In this document: in pieces, positions 10,601-23,078 of the stretch
How the letters are laid out: every line of letters begins with the position of its first letter
Position numbering within the stretch: position 1 is the first letter of the stretch
Assembly: GCF_043641665.1 (NCBI RefSeq)
Contig: NC_092183.1
Coordinates: forward strand, 11,325,001-11,389,000
Source: Enoplosus armatus
Lineage: Eukaryota; Chordata; Actinopteri; Centrarchiformes; Enoplosidae
Length of the DNA: 64,000 bases
Direction: 5' to 3'
Notes under the pieces: model-generated
What the model was told of the DNA's origin: nothing
What the model saw: only the letters and a program-made list of their open reading frames with translations
Databases searched by the model: none
Position numbers and translations under genes: made by a program

Positions 10601-13600
10601 CATGTGGTGGTGGCAGGATCTGCGCTCTGGGACACTGGCTGTCCCTGTCTTGGGTACCGAGGGCATTGTTTACACTCAGCCCATTTAGTACTGACCTTTC
10701 CTAGCTGGCAGACATACAGACTGAGAGGTGAAAAGGCACAGTGAGTAGCAGACAGACAGGTGAGAAACAGTGTGACAAGTTTGTAGGGATACAGATAGAT
10801 AAGAAGGCTGACAGAACAACAACAGGGTACGCAAAAAGACAAGAAAGTAGAAATGGGTGTGTAGACTGATAGACAGGTAGGATGGCACACAAAACAAGAA
10901 ACGTGTGATAGACAGCTTTTTATCTTTGTCTCATTTTTTTAGTGCATGCTGTAACTCTTTTCATATCCGAGCTAACAACCAGGCTGGCATGTGCTGATTT
11001 GTTCCTACTAATGTCACAAATATATAGTTGCATTTTTAAAAAGGCAAAATAAATAATAACAGTTGGGCACTGCAGCGAACGTTACCTAAACAGTAGTAAA
11101 CTGTACATTTTTGGGGGACTATTTTCAGCAGCGCTAGCAAGTATTTACAGCAGAAGGACAGTACCTGTGGGATTGACTCAAAATAAACTACAGTGCCCAT
11201 GTTCATCAAAATGCAAGCACATGTCATCTAGTACAACAGTGTGGCTCATTTATGTGTGCTTTAATAGTTTTCGGAAAATAGTGGAGCTCTATGGCGCAGA
11301 GGAGTATCAGGATTTGGCAGCACAGACAACACAGGATCAATTCATTGTTGGTCTTTACAGATATCACCAGACTTATCATTTAACACAGAGAAGCAGAAGA
11401 CAGATTGGAAATAGACAGAAGATTTGTTTTTCCTCATCCCAATGTTAACCTCAATAACTGATCACAAGCGACTCTGATCCTAGCATTGCGTGAGCGTCCA
11501 TAGTGATTTGGGCCTGAACCAAGTCTAGGATTGCACAGAAACACTGAAAAGGCCCATATTATTATCACAATACATGGGACACACATATGTGGCCTGCATT
11601 TTGTGTCACAGTATATGACCTCCCATGAGGGCAATGCAGGAACAAAAACCCTTTGCTTTACAGGGAGTGCAAGTTCAACCGATCTCTATTGTCGCCTCAC
11701 TTCTCTTACAGATTTTGCGTAGTTGACCCCATTATGAAGACAAGTATAGGTGTTTTTCTGGAAGACTGCAGGACGTATGGCTGCTTTAAGTTGACACGTG
11801 GCACATCATCGCACATCTTTGTGGGGAAAGATTTACCTGAGAAATTTACAAAAATATCAGAAATTTAGCTAACAAACATAGATGAATATAGTAATTTCTG
11901 CAGGCAATGCATTTTATGGGGGAACAAAGAAATGGCATTCCCCTTTATTATAAAATATACTAACTGTCATAACTCACTATCCAAAGCACCTTCCAAGACA
12001 GGCCCTGCCGATGAATTGCTCTTGAAACAACACTTATGTGTGTTTTTATGATAAGTAGTTCCCATGTCTTGTGTGGGAAAGAGGGATGAGACAGATATTA
12101 AAGTGGTGTAGGCGAGACAGAGAGATATGGAGACAGAGACATACAGAGAGAGACAAAAGGGAGCGGGAGAGAGGTAGTCGGAGGGAGAATGATTGATTGA
12201 TGTGGTCAGTGAAGCATCACTGATCTCCAGGGGAGCCCCCCCACCCCCACCCCAATGAAGAGGATGTGGATTGGCCTTAATGGTGTGAAAACAGTCAGAC
12301 TGCAGCACTAATCTGGGAGGAGGAGGAAGATAAGGACGGCCAAATCAGCTACAAACAAACAGTGTCGAAGAGCTCGGAAATTTCTCGCGTTCGCTGAAAA
12401 GATCATTTCACTTGTACCTTAATAATTTACTCTATTTTTAGTTCAAAGCCTGCATTTTGGAGAGTGGGAAGACATGTATTCCAAAAATCCACAAACTTAT
12501 TTTCACAGAAAAAACAGCCATATTTATGCATTTTAATTACTCTGAAACAAGTATTAAACTGGGGGACATGATGAGTTCCAAAATTAAAAGAGAAAAAGGA
12601 AAACGTCTCACTAAAATAAACAGTGAGTTTAACAGGTGGAATATGAGCCTGATCTGCCAGTCAGTCAAACGATCATTGTTTGTGTGTTTGTGTTAGCCTG
12701 CAGAGAGGTTTGCTACTCCGTTACAGCAGTAGGAAATGTCTTGCTATATTAGCTGTGTTATCCTGCTGGGATCTTGTGTTTCAGTAAGGGTCCTTTACTC
12801 TTAAAGATGCCCTACAGGCATTACCAACCAACAGAAAACAAATATGCTTAGACATGGATAAAGTTAAGATCATCTAAAGGAAGTTTTCACACCTAACTCT
12901 CTGTACACTTTATGGTATAAATTTCAATTTCAAAGGAGCTCTATAATGAATAGTAGTGAGACAGGTATTTAAGCTATTTTTGTGAGGGTTGAGGTTCATA
13001 GACCCACTGCTACATTTCCTGTCTGGTTGAAAAAACCCATGTTAATCCAATTCCTTCACTGTGGGAAGTAGTGTGCTGTTGTTTTTATCTAGCAGGGGGC
13101 TTGTTGTTTCTGAACATGCCCTGCAGCTATTGTGTGTAAAAAGACCACTCGAGAAATACATGATAGCATCGCTCCTCTGTTAAGTGGGTGATGTGTGCAG
13201 TTGGGTGGGCTTTTCCTCAGGATGCAGAGTCCCTCTGATTACTGAGGGCACTGGTACACAAGCAACACTTAACCAAACATAATCTCTTAAGTAACCCTAA
13301 ATACACTTTTACATATTTGTGTGGTATCATCCTTTCAAGAGGCTGCATTATGGTTGAGTTTGACAACATAATTCAGGAAATATTATAAACATAGATTTGT
13401 TTCGGCACTTAAGGTTTATATTTTCCATATTTAATTAAGTTTAAGTCAATACTTTTCTGTGATTAGCTTTTCCCTAATTGTAACTGAGGGTCTGCCAACT
13501 TTTAAAGTTTAAACTCTGTGTTTTTTAACAAACCTGCATGTGCTTGATACATTACAATGTATGTTACTACACATATATAGAATGATAAAACAATTAAATC

Positions 13601-16090
13601 AGATATTAAGTAAAGTTGGATTGTAACTTGATTAACAGTGACATAAAGTTTAATCCTGTGCCAACAGAACTAAAGGCTGAACACAGGCCAACCCTAAGCA
13701 TGAACATATTAACATTTATTTTCTAATTTTACATGACATGATGCAGTGTATACTTTGCTGCTTAGATTATTGCAATTCATTTAAAATGATGGAATGATAT
13801 CTAACAGAATGATATCTAACAGTGAACCAGTTGAACTTGGTTCCTTGGTTCTTGGAAGACAGTGAGATAGTTTAACACATTGACATTGGCGTTGTTTAAA
13901 ACGTAATGCTGTAGCATTGAACAGGTAAGTTATCTGATATACCTGGCTGGTTTATGTATTAGGCCAAAGGTGTGTGAGTACATGGCGTGTTAACAAAAAG
14001 GGAGCTCAGACGAAGCTCTGTGTGATTGTGTGTGTGTTTCTACCTCTGCATCATGTTTTTGTCCCTGTAAATGCACTTGTGCCATTCTCCATCCAAACTC
14101 CTGTGTCAATCTTAGTCACCAAATCTCAATTGCTTGCTTTTCAGCTCGCAGAAATGGCTTTCCACAACTCCATTGTGGTCCACCTCTTTCCTGGATCGGT
14201 GGCCGAATGGACTGATTGAAAAGAGGGGGGTGAAAACGATAGGACATGTATCTCTAATTGGTAAGATGGAGGAAAAGATGTGCATGTGCAGGTACGTGTG
14301 AGTACGCACCAACACCACTGTGTGTCTATGTGCACCTGAGAGAGGGAGACAGGCAAGGTGAGGGGGTGCGCTGTCGCTGTCTGTGCTCTGCGTGCTGTGT
14401 GAGTGCAGCAGGGAGGTTGTAAGCGATACCCTTGCCTGTTCCCTACTTGCCCCACTCTGAGGCCGCTCCACCCTGGCCAGCCCGGGAGAGAGTGGGGGTC
14501 CCCTGGGAACTGGTCAGGACAGGGAGGGAGAGGAAGGGGGGCGGCATGGAGGCCAGGCTTTCAGCCACTATGAAAAGGAGCGGAATCAAATACAAGCAAA
14601 ATCTCCTTCAATATACTGTATCCCTCACCTGAGTAGGGCAGCTAGCTGAAAGGAGATCTACGGGGCAACTGTACAATGGGCCCAGGGAGGACAAGAGAGG
14701 AGAGATGTAGTTAACTTAACAGGAGAGTGGGGGCAAAAATAGCAAGGTTTAGTTAGAAAGAGAAAGGAGAGGAAGGAGAACCATCTTCTGCTACCTGCTA
14801 CAGATTTCAGTTATTTAGATTCTGGTTCTGCATTTGACCTTTGCACTGACATGAGGACATCAACATCAATCCTTGTCATCATTCTACTCTTCTTCTTACT
14901 CTTCTCCTAATCCCCGTTTTTGTTCTTGTTCTTGTCCTTGTTCCTTCTTCTTCTTCTTTTATCCCCTTCTCGGATGGGCCAATGGTGTGTGTTCGTACAC
15001 TTTTGCAAGCAAGCGCGCAAGACTATCCCAATTCTCCAAGCCAAAGCACAGTGGGTTTGATGTGACGTTCACCCACAGTTAATCTGAGACTGCTAGGAAA
15101 CAGTATTTGTATCAACTAAATTTGAGCCGAATTAGGTGAAGTCTATATATGGGTCCTTTTGGTCATGTGATGACTATTAACTTGAAAACTGTTACACCAT
15201 ACTTACATGTATATTCAAATTCTACTCTAACTCTTCCTCCTCTTTTTTTTCATCATTATTAATGAATTAATCCAATCTTTTGGTGCAGGTACCTGTCATG
15301 ATACCAAAACAGAGTTTGGTCACCTGGTTACTCATCAGAGTGACAATTCGTGACATTTCGCCCATGTTCTTGTATGTACACATGTTCGTGCAGTACACAT
15401 GAATCTGGCAGATTGCCAGCAAAGGTTACGTGTGGTGATATGACCGGTGTCAAGTGGATGGGCGGGTGTGTGTGTGTGTGGGTGGTGGAGAAACCCTAAC
15501 GAATGCTCACGTGTGGTTGAGGACATACACTCACATACACACTACCTCTCTGCCCTCTCACCCTCTCACACACCTCTCATGTTCCAAGGTGTGAAAAAGA
15601 TGGAAAAGCACCTCCAGCCAAATCACTTCCGAAAGCTTCCAGAGGTTTCTTTTCATGTGTGCAGCGTCAGTCAGAGTGAAGGTCTCTTCCCCAGCTGAGG
15701 AGGGACGGCTGCACGCTCTCGGTAACCTGACCCTGCTGGAAGTCCTACTGTGTCAAAGGGAGTAAATAGCTTTGCAGTCGAGGTGTTTCCTATTGGGAAG
15801 TATAACTACACTACACACACTCACACGAAAGGTGCACACACACACCCATTGCAGTCGAGGTGTTTGCCTTGCATTTTACAAATAGTAAATCAAAATGAAA
15901 GTCAGGTTTACTGGTTAATATGAGGGAGAATTAAACATCACAAAAAGATATTAAAACAAGTTTTAGGAAGTGATTTAAAAGATGATACATGTGACGCACA
16001 CACACACAGAATTACATAGAATAACATGCACGAAAAGATACATGCACACACATCAAATCTTTACATCCTCAAACATGCAAATCAACCAAA
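10600..16090. other. Gene-free stretch
   Basis: No recognisable exon, RNA gene or intact transposon seen. Contents are AT-rich unique sequence, a short purine-rich patch near 12.1-12.2 kb, a 15-bp tandem duplication at 13792-13821, a C/T-rich CTTCTT patch near 14.88-14.96 kb, and a 17-bp direct repeat at 15772-15788 and 15849-15865. Frames up to about 120 codons carry no recognisable domain and show no splice-flanked structure. Confidence 0.5.
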
Positions 16091-16092
16091 CA

Positions 16093-16097
<5 letters not shown>

Positions 16098-16134
<37 letters not shown>

Positions 16135-16143
16135 AACACACAC
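16098..16143. repeat. (CA)n microsatellite
   Basis: CA array with one CG and one AAAC interruption near its right end. Confidence 0.95.
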
Positions 16144-16999
16144 AAAGCCATGTAACTGATTCCGCAGGAGCATTGAGCACTGTGGATAATTGGTAGCACC
16201 ATTGTGCTGCTCTTCAATGGGCTGGTTACCCAAGAAGCCTCATGTTCGTGTTCATGTACATTTGCTTTGAAGGTGGCAGACACAAAGAGCTGAGCCCTGC
16301 CCAGAACAAAGCCCTAGGAGACCCTGCTTCACCCATAGACTTCTTTCATGGAGAGAACCACAGAGATAAATGATCTTCTTCCTTGTGACAGTGTGTGTAC
16401 ACTGTGTGTGTGACAGTGTCAGCATGTGCAGGTGGACATGCTTTCAGGGACGGGCTGCTTGTCATCATAGAAACCACAGGATGTATTTTGTCAAAATAGT
16501 TATCACCTCATCTTCAGAAGATGTAATGCCCCCAGCTTGGGGACCCTTTCAAAATAAGGGGAACAAAAGTGTGTAATTTTACTTTATAACACTTTAAATG
16601 ATGTCAGTACATTTTAGACTTTTTCTGTATGCACTCATTTTGCAGAAGAATTACTGTCATTACCTAAACTCATGTTGTTGGCTGTTGCTTTAGATATTTT
16701 AAGCCTCTGGTTAAACGACAGTATTTTACTTTCTTTCTGAGTCATGAACAATGAGATTTTTTCTCTCCAAAATCATTTGGGAACCCACTCTGTTTCAGCA
16801 GTTCAATAAACTTTGATGTACTTGTCTTTTGGATTTAGTTGCATTATCTCAGTATGTTGAGAATACATTTTATAAAGCTTATTTAAACATTTTATACACT
16901 TTCATGTCATTCTCATTCAACCAGTGGGGGAAGAATTTCACGGCCATACTGCTGATCCCTTTGTGTTACTGCAAAGCTTTTTTTTCCTTTTGTTGAATT

Positions 17000-19340
17000 C
17001 TGGGAACTTTAGAACTTAAAACATTTCAAAGACAAACTCTAATAAAAGAATTATTGATGATAGAATCATTATTTTACTGAATCTCTTGTGTCTTTTTTTA
17101 AATTAAGAACATCTGTCAAAGTAATACAGTAAATGGATTGAGCTTGGTGCAGCTTCAATGTCTGACTCATGTGTGTCCTGATCACCTCCTCAGCTGAAAA
17201 GGTCAGTTTGAGCTGGTCGCCTCTGGGCGCTGCTTTGTAGCAGAAAGACTGAAGAGGAAAAGAACTAAGGGCTCCTTTTTTCCAATTAGATTGCTCGATT
17301 AGCACATGAAATGATGTAGGTTCTTGTGCCTGCATAAGTTCTTTGTTTTTTCCTGGGTGATCTAATCAAACAGTACTTATACATGACTTAAATTCCCTTA
17401 AAGTAGTGTAACTTTTAATTATGACTTTTTGTTTTAACTGTTTTTTGTTGAGTGTCCGTTAATTATTTTGTAATTGTGTGTTTTACTGTAAACCCTGTCT
17501 GCAAACCAAGATTCTTTTTCAGAAACTTGACTGATAAGAGTTGCAATGTCAATAATGATGCTCAAAGATCATAACCGAATACATTCATAAATCAGCTGAC
17601 ATTCATAAAGCACAAATATTGAGTTGTATGCATTTTTGTCAAATATCCAAACACATTTCCAAAGTTTTGCAGGTCCCTCTATAAAAGACATTGAGACTGG
17701 TGCTCATCAGAATTCAATGTACATTTTGCATTATCTATATGATCTGGCTCCTACTTTCAAATTTCAACAGCGTTACACAAAAGATAACTTTGCAGATACA
17801 GATGCTACAATTCCTGTGACTGTGTGTCACAGCACTACCAAGGAAACTCATTAACAATTAATAGCATCACTGAGTTAGAGCATGCAATGCAACAGGTGCT
17901 CATTGCATCACAGCTGCATTGTGTGTGTTTGTGTGATCACTATAGGTTACGCTACAGTACATGATAATACAGGGCTGTGGTGGCTAATGAGAGGCAAGGG
18001 CTTTAGGGTAATTCAAGGGAAAGATTACACAAAGGGGTAGTTATGGTTGTCTGTCTTTAGACCGAGTTACAGTTGGTTGAATTGAACTGAACTGAACCAT
18101 GAACACTGGGCTGAACATACTTTAGTGATCAAGCTGTAAGTCTGCTTAATCTATCTATCTATCTATCTATCTATCTATGTCTGTATCTTGCTTACTCTTA
18201 CTCCCTGTAAATACCCATCATGTCCCCCGTTGCCGTTGTCTCTACTCTCTCCTTTTCCCTCCCTCTCACTTATTATTCTGTCTCTATCTGCCCATGGTGT
18301 CCTCACTCGCCACCCTCTCCCGCTCTCTCTCTCTCTGGGACAGCAGATGGAGACTATGGCCCAGTTCTGCCTTTTGTTCTGGGTCCCCAGAGAGACCCGT
18401 GGCTTTTTGGACAGCACACAGCTCGGCTCCCCATATCTCATACAAAATGCAAGGGCCTTTCTTTTCATTAAAAAAAGGAAGCTGTGGAATGCACATATTC
18501 TGAATATATTTATTGAAATGAGCATGACTACGGAGGGTTAAAACATATTGAACGCACCTCTTGACTTAAGAGTGTTTATCACCTCCTGACTTCACTGGAA
18601 CTTTCTCTATGAGTTTTTTCATGCAGAAAATTATGTTATTTTAGTTCTTCTGGTGCACTTAAAACTTATTTGCCACAGCAATGAGTTAGAGAGAAATTCC
18701 TCTTCTGAGCCTACCACTTGGTGTTCATGGCATTGTGTGATGGATAAGAACATGTATCCTTGTAAGGCTGTTAAGGTGTGTTAGAAAGGTAAGGCAGGAG
18801 TTAGAACATGCAGACAGGTAGAAGTCGATTTATGTCGTTGTTGAGCAACTTTGCTGAGAAACAAACACAAAGACTGCCAAAAGACAGCAAGGAAACAACT
18901 GTGAGGGAGGCAGTGTGCAAAATGTGAGTTTGCCCTTTTCTTCTCTTCTTTTACTCACAACAGCCTACACACGCGTCAGTGCATCTCAGGTTCTCCATAA
19001 CTCCACCACTCTGTTGTTATTTTTCATAACGAACATCCATGCGTAAATAATTAATGTGCGTGCAACAGTGAAACCTCAACCTGACCAGCATCCCACCTGT
19101 TGAGGCTGTTTTTACCTAACACTTTCTATACGTACCATTGGTTAAAGAAATAAAGCCTGTTAGCAGTCATTATCATACCACCATCAAGACCAAATATAAA
19201 TGCTTGTTTTTCATTTCAGAAAAACATTAATGTCTCTAATTTCAAGACTCCAATAAGGCTAACTGGAGTGCAAAGAAAGACAAATGTACCTTCTACTGAA
19301 GTCCTTACATTAAACAGCTCTAGATATTAAGATGAAGATA
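17000..19340. other. Gene-free stretch with possible conserved blocks
   Basis: No supported gene. Two repeat-free blocks stand out as candidate conserved non-coding elements: about 17130-17340 and 18330-18540. The second begins inside a C/T-rich tract (18230-18340) that creates overlapping Ser/Leu/Pro-rich frames of up to 117 codons on both strands. I do not consider these frames coding. Confidence 0.45.
18151..18178. repeat. (CTAT)n microsatellite
   Basis: Seven tandem CTAT tetranucleotides. Confidence 0.95.
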
Positions 19341-19559
19341 AGGATATGGTATCATTAGAAGTTGTGGTGAACCATGAATTTAAACGCAAATCTTATGCAA
19401 ATTCGTCTCAAATGCCAGGCTCTGTTGGTGATTTACTTATTTGCATAGCACACACGAATAAAAAATATAAACGAACGTTTCTGTTGAAATCTAAAACTGT
19501 CCTCTTTCTTTTGCAGAATGCATATCGGTTACAGCTTATAGTTTCATTTACCTCATTTT

Positions 19560-20060
19560 CCACCTGTGGTTAATATCAAGTGAATTCAAGGGAAGTTCCA
19601 ATGATTGTTCGCACCTGATCAGAGACGAAAGTATATTTCAGCAGGCTACATATTGTGGCTTCATCAAATGTAATATATTTTAAAACCCGCCGTAATGATT
19701 TCCCCTTTATTCCCCCAACAGACAACAGTAATTTGCTGATATATTTTTACAGTGTGCCTTTGAAATGTTTACTGAAACTTGATCCCATTTAACCGCAACA
19801 CGAACTCGCTGCAGATGGCTGTCTGATCATACTCAGATACAGTTCTACCTGCATAAATTCTGTTAATAATTTAACACAGCATCCTCATTATATTTCGCTT
19901 TATTCCCTGCCTTCAAGAGGCGAGCAAAGGGGCACGGATTGTGATTGGCTGAAAACAGTGGGTGGGGGACAGAGCAGTGACAGGTAGCAAACAGGTAGTT
20001 TCATAAATAATTTCGAAGTATTTTGCTTTTTTTTGTACCACGCCCTTTTGTCCGCCAGGC
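19560..20060. promoter_or_regulatory. Candidate atoh1 downstream enhancer
   Basis: This block lies about 2.2-2.7 kb past the atoh1 stop codon on the transcribed side. Mouse Atoh1 is known to be driven by an enhancer a few kilobases 3' of its coding region, containing E-boxes, SOX and TCF/LEF sites. Visible here: E-boxes CACCTG at 19561 and 19612 and CAGATG at 19812, a TCF/LEF-like CTTTGAA at 19758-19764, an ATTGG (inverted CCAAT) at 19944-19948, and two closely spaced ACAGGTAG words near 19980-19998. The sequence is complex and free of repeats. Equivalence to the mammalian enhancer is inferred from position and motif content only. Confidence 0.35.
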
Positions 20061-20710
20061 TTTTGAAACATTGTACATGAGTCGCAAATGGAGAGCGAGA
20101 AAGAGAAAGAAACTCACTTGAGCCTGAGTCACGCAGCAGGACAGGTTGCCAGAGCCAGTGAGAGCGTGGCGCGTGCGTCTACGTCCACATGCGCGTGTTT
20201 GTTTGAGCTGATGGAGAGAGAGAAAGAAAGGAGAAAGATTAAAGTAGAGAGGAGGAGGTGTACCGACGTGTGTGTGTGTTTGTGTGTAGGTCTTTCTTTA
20301 TTTGAGAAAGTGTGTTCCCTCTCGAGTCAGGTCCTCGGGGACACGGTGGGGACCCGCGAGCGCTCACCAGCTGACAGCGCGTGCTTCATTGAGGCCATCC
20401 AACACCTCGGCCCACGAGCCTGCCAACAATAGCCCGAAATTAATGCACACTCCCCATTACCAAATCTGGTATTCACCAAATGGACGACATGGCAACAGTT
20501 CAAGAAAAAAAAACTTTTCGCCGCGGAGAGAAGTTTGTTGCAAGAAAACACACTGTGCTATAATTGAATGCAGCGTTTCTCTGAGTTACAGTTGCCACAA
20601 ACTTTGCAGTATAAAACACTTAATCAGGACTGTAGGCCAGGGCGCGCGTGCACCTGCAGCATATGGCGAGCGAGCGTGTGTTGGACACGTTTCACGTCGC
20701 TCCTAGTTTA
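20060..20710. other. CpG-richer block downstream of atoh1
   Basis: Base composition shifts to many CG dinucleotides (for example around 20160-20200, 20310-20370 and 20640-20700) within an otherwise AT-rich neighbourhood. Plus-strand frames of 114 and 134 codons exist here. They lack recognisable domains and overlap each other in different frames, so they more likely reflect composition. A CpG-rich block in a developmental gene desert may be an enhancer or a non-coding RNA promoter. Confidence 0.4.
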
Positions 20711-20987
20711 CGATAAGTTACATAAGAGGAGATCAAGTGTTGAAAGTTTATTTACTTTAATGGAACTGCCTATTGATGTGGTTTGAAGTACAGATATTTC
20801 CCCCGCATCACTTTGGTGGTCAAACAGTCAACTGTACATAAACATTATTATCCCTTAAACCTCACCCTGTTAATTTACTGTGACTTAGACTATACACTTT
20901 TAAAACATAGGCCTATAGGCTACTCATGAAGGGTACGGCACTGCAGATGTAAATTTCGTTAGCCTATATGCTTCATATGAAATTTCT

Positions 20988-21026
20988 AAAATAAAGGTAA
21001 TACAACATTTGCATTACCTTTATTTT
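20988..21026. terminator. 14-bp-arm palindrome with AATAAA on both strands
   Basis: Arms 20988-21001 and 21013-21026 are perfect reverse complements (left arm AAAATAAAGGTAAT) with an 11-nt loop. The left arm holds AATAAA on the plus strand (20990-20995), and the mirrored arm therefore holds AATAAA on the minus strand (21024-21019). It lies about 1.2 kb past the atoh1 stop, so it could serve as a distal poly(A) site for atoh1 and for any plus-strand transcript. The structure is seen directly; the function is inferred. Confidence 0.4.
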
Positions 21027-21230
21027 TTTTATTAATTTAATCTATAGATAAATCAACCTATTTTCAAAACCCTTATAATAATATAATGTTTATTATTATT
21101 ATGCTATTGGTCACTATAGGACCCTGTTCTGAGTCTGAAATAAAGTTTGAATGCAATTGAACTGAACGTAATAGCTTAGAAACCATGAGCCTGTTGTAAC
21201 AAGCTTCATTGACCAACCATCACAAATAAC

Positions 21231-21258
21231 AATTATTATTATTATTATTATTATTATT
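21231..21258. repeat. (ATT)n microsatellite
   Basis: About nine ATT trinucleotides, lying downstream of the atoh1 stop codon. Confidence 0.9.
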
Positions 21259-21396
21259 GTATTGGGAAAAGATTTAGATGGAAATATACAAACAAAATGT
21301 ATTTTGAACAGTTGATGAAAGAGTTCGTTGCAGTTATCTAAGAAAGGTGCGTGGAAACAACAGAGACAAAGAAACATTACATTTTCGTTTGCTTTT

Positions 21397-22248
21397 TTTA
21401 TTCCCAAAATCAAATTAACGTAACAATACATGGCAAAATGATAGCTTTCCCCCCCCCAGCAAATTTAACTGTGGAGTTATAAAAAGCTAATCAAATGAAA
21501 AATATCGGCAATAAATATATGTCAATTAATCTCATCCAGTGAAAGCAAAAGACACACAAGTTCATCTGAAGATACAAAAGAAAATACAAAAGAAGGCAGC
21601 AATGATGGCTACATTAAATAGGCTATTTGTATGGAATTGGCAGTACTACACTAGCAAACAAAGCAAAACAATATTGTTTATGGTTTGAAAACAGAAGTCG
21701 CATTTCTCAAGCCTCTGGCTCGTATATTTTTAAAGTGCACATCATGAACTTTTGAAGTTGCAAAACAAAATACATTATACATACAAATCAACGAATAAAA
21801 ACATAAATCACAACAAAATCATATTATAGCTACAAAAATGCTTTTTACATTATCAAATATAAGAAATTATCCATAAAGTTATGATTTTGTGGAAGACAGC
21901 TTTTTGGTCGGAGTGACGTGGGAGATACCCATGGCAGTGCTGCGCGCGACATGGCAGAGGGGTCTTCCAGCCACGTCTCCATGGAAACTGGAAATTATAG
22001 GCTATACGTCTATTGGCAGAACCGAATTAGGCCTATCTCACATACAAAATAATCTTTAGACTATGTAACAAGTCGATAAAATAGAATTATTGTTAAAAAT
22101 TGAACATGACTTTTTCAAAGAAGCAAAAATTTCTATCCTCTTGAAAATGCGTTTTGTTAGCAACAGATAAACTGTATGATTGACACGGTTTACGGACATT
22201 ACTTTGTTGTAGGCTAAAGTGATCCTTTAGTCTGTTATTTTTAATCAT
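21397..22248 (-). other. atoh1: Probable atoh1 3' UTR
   Basis: AT-rich unique sequence directly after the atoh1 stop codon on the minus strand. An ATTAAA variant occurs very soon after the stop (about 22235-22230). A canonical AATAAA lies at 21402-21397, giving an 850-nt UTR if used. Which signal is used cannot be decided from sequence alone. A GC-richer patch at about 21895-21990 interrupts the AT-rich sequence. Confidence 0.4.
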
Positions 22249-23078
22249 TCAGAAAGAAACAGTGTGGTGATGGTGTCTGCGTAGCTTGAGTTCTGAAAGG
22301 TCATCTTCTTCACTTGAGTGGAGCTCCATCGCTATTTCATCCGAGTCACTGAAGTGGGAGTGCGGGGAAAACTCCCCGTCGCTCCGGGGAGACTCTTTCC
22401 TCCCACCTCCGACCGGTGCGAGCGAACTGCCTGCCCGAGTGGAGGAGGAAGGAGAGGGCGAACACATAGCTTCTTCAACCATGGCGGAAAACGAACCGTC
22501 GTCGAAGGAGGAGCGGAAAGGCATCCCGCTGACGTGGACAGGTAAGCTGCTACCTGAGACGGGCACGGCCGCTGTCCTACAGGTTGTAAGGGACGGGGAA
22601 GCCCGGTCCTTCGCCCCGTCAAAACCAATGGCGGATGAAAGCATGATGCCAGACTTTGGCGAGTTGTTATTGTTGGAGACGTCGTTGTCGCTGCTGTTGG
22701 AGGAGGCCGGACCTTCGAGCAGCTCAGCCAGAGCGTTGATGTAAATCTGCGCCATCTGTAAAGTTTCATATTTGGAGAGCTTCTTGTCGTTGTCAAATGC
22801 CGGGATGACGCTGCGCAGCTCGTCAAACGCGTGGTTAAGTCCGTGCATCCTCCTCCTCTCGCGCGCGTTGGCGGCCACGCGCCTCTGCTTCTGGACCCCG
22901 CCGACCGGTTTGCTGGACAGGGCTCTCTGTCTCGTGGATGTCTCGTCCTCGGACCCGGTAACCGTGGCTTTAAGACGGCACAGGTCCCTGACTTTGAGCG
23001 AAGAAGAGGAGGGGCTCTTGGCAGTTTTTCTGTAGCTGGGAGGGCTGGGATGGCCCGAGGACTCCGGGGAGCCACTCT
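22249..23078 (-). CDS. atoh1: atoh1 exon 2: bHLH domain and C-terminal region
   Basis: Atonal homolog 1 is a nuclear proneural basic helix-loop-helix activator that binds E-boxes as a dimer with E-proteins; it specifies hair cells, cerebellar granule neurons and other lineages. This exon encodes residue 86 (shared codon) to 361. The bHLH spans about residues 150-206: the basic part contains [20 protein letters not shown], including the E-box-reading Glu of ARERRR, and helix 2 includes [20 protein letters not shown]-terminal to it, [12 protein letters not shown] and [18 protein letters not shown] match conserved Atoh1 linkers. The tail is Ser-rich, carries [16 protein letters not shown] typical of Atoh1, and ends HHHHTVSF. 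The acceptor is TTTTTCAG directly before 23078, phase 1. The 361-residue total is close to mammalian Atoh1 (about 350). Which teleost co-orthologue (a, b or c) it is was not determined; linkage to grid2 would fit atoh1a. Confidence 0.95.

Noticed and set aside
10109..10890. Frames up to 184 codons on the minus strand
   Set aside because: They are translations of a purine/pyrimidine tract; Ser, Leu, Phe and Pro dominate and there is no conserved motif.
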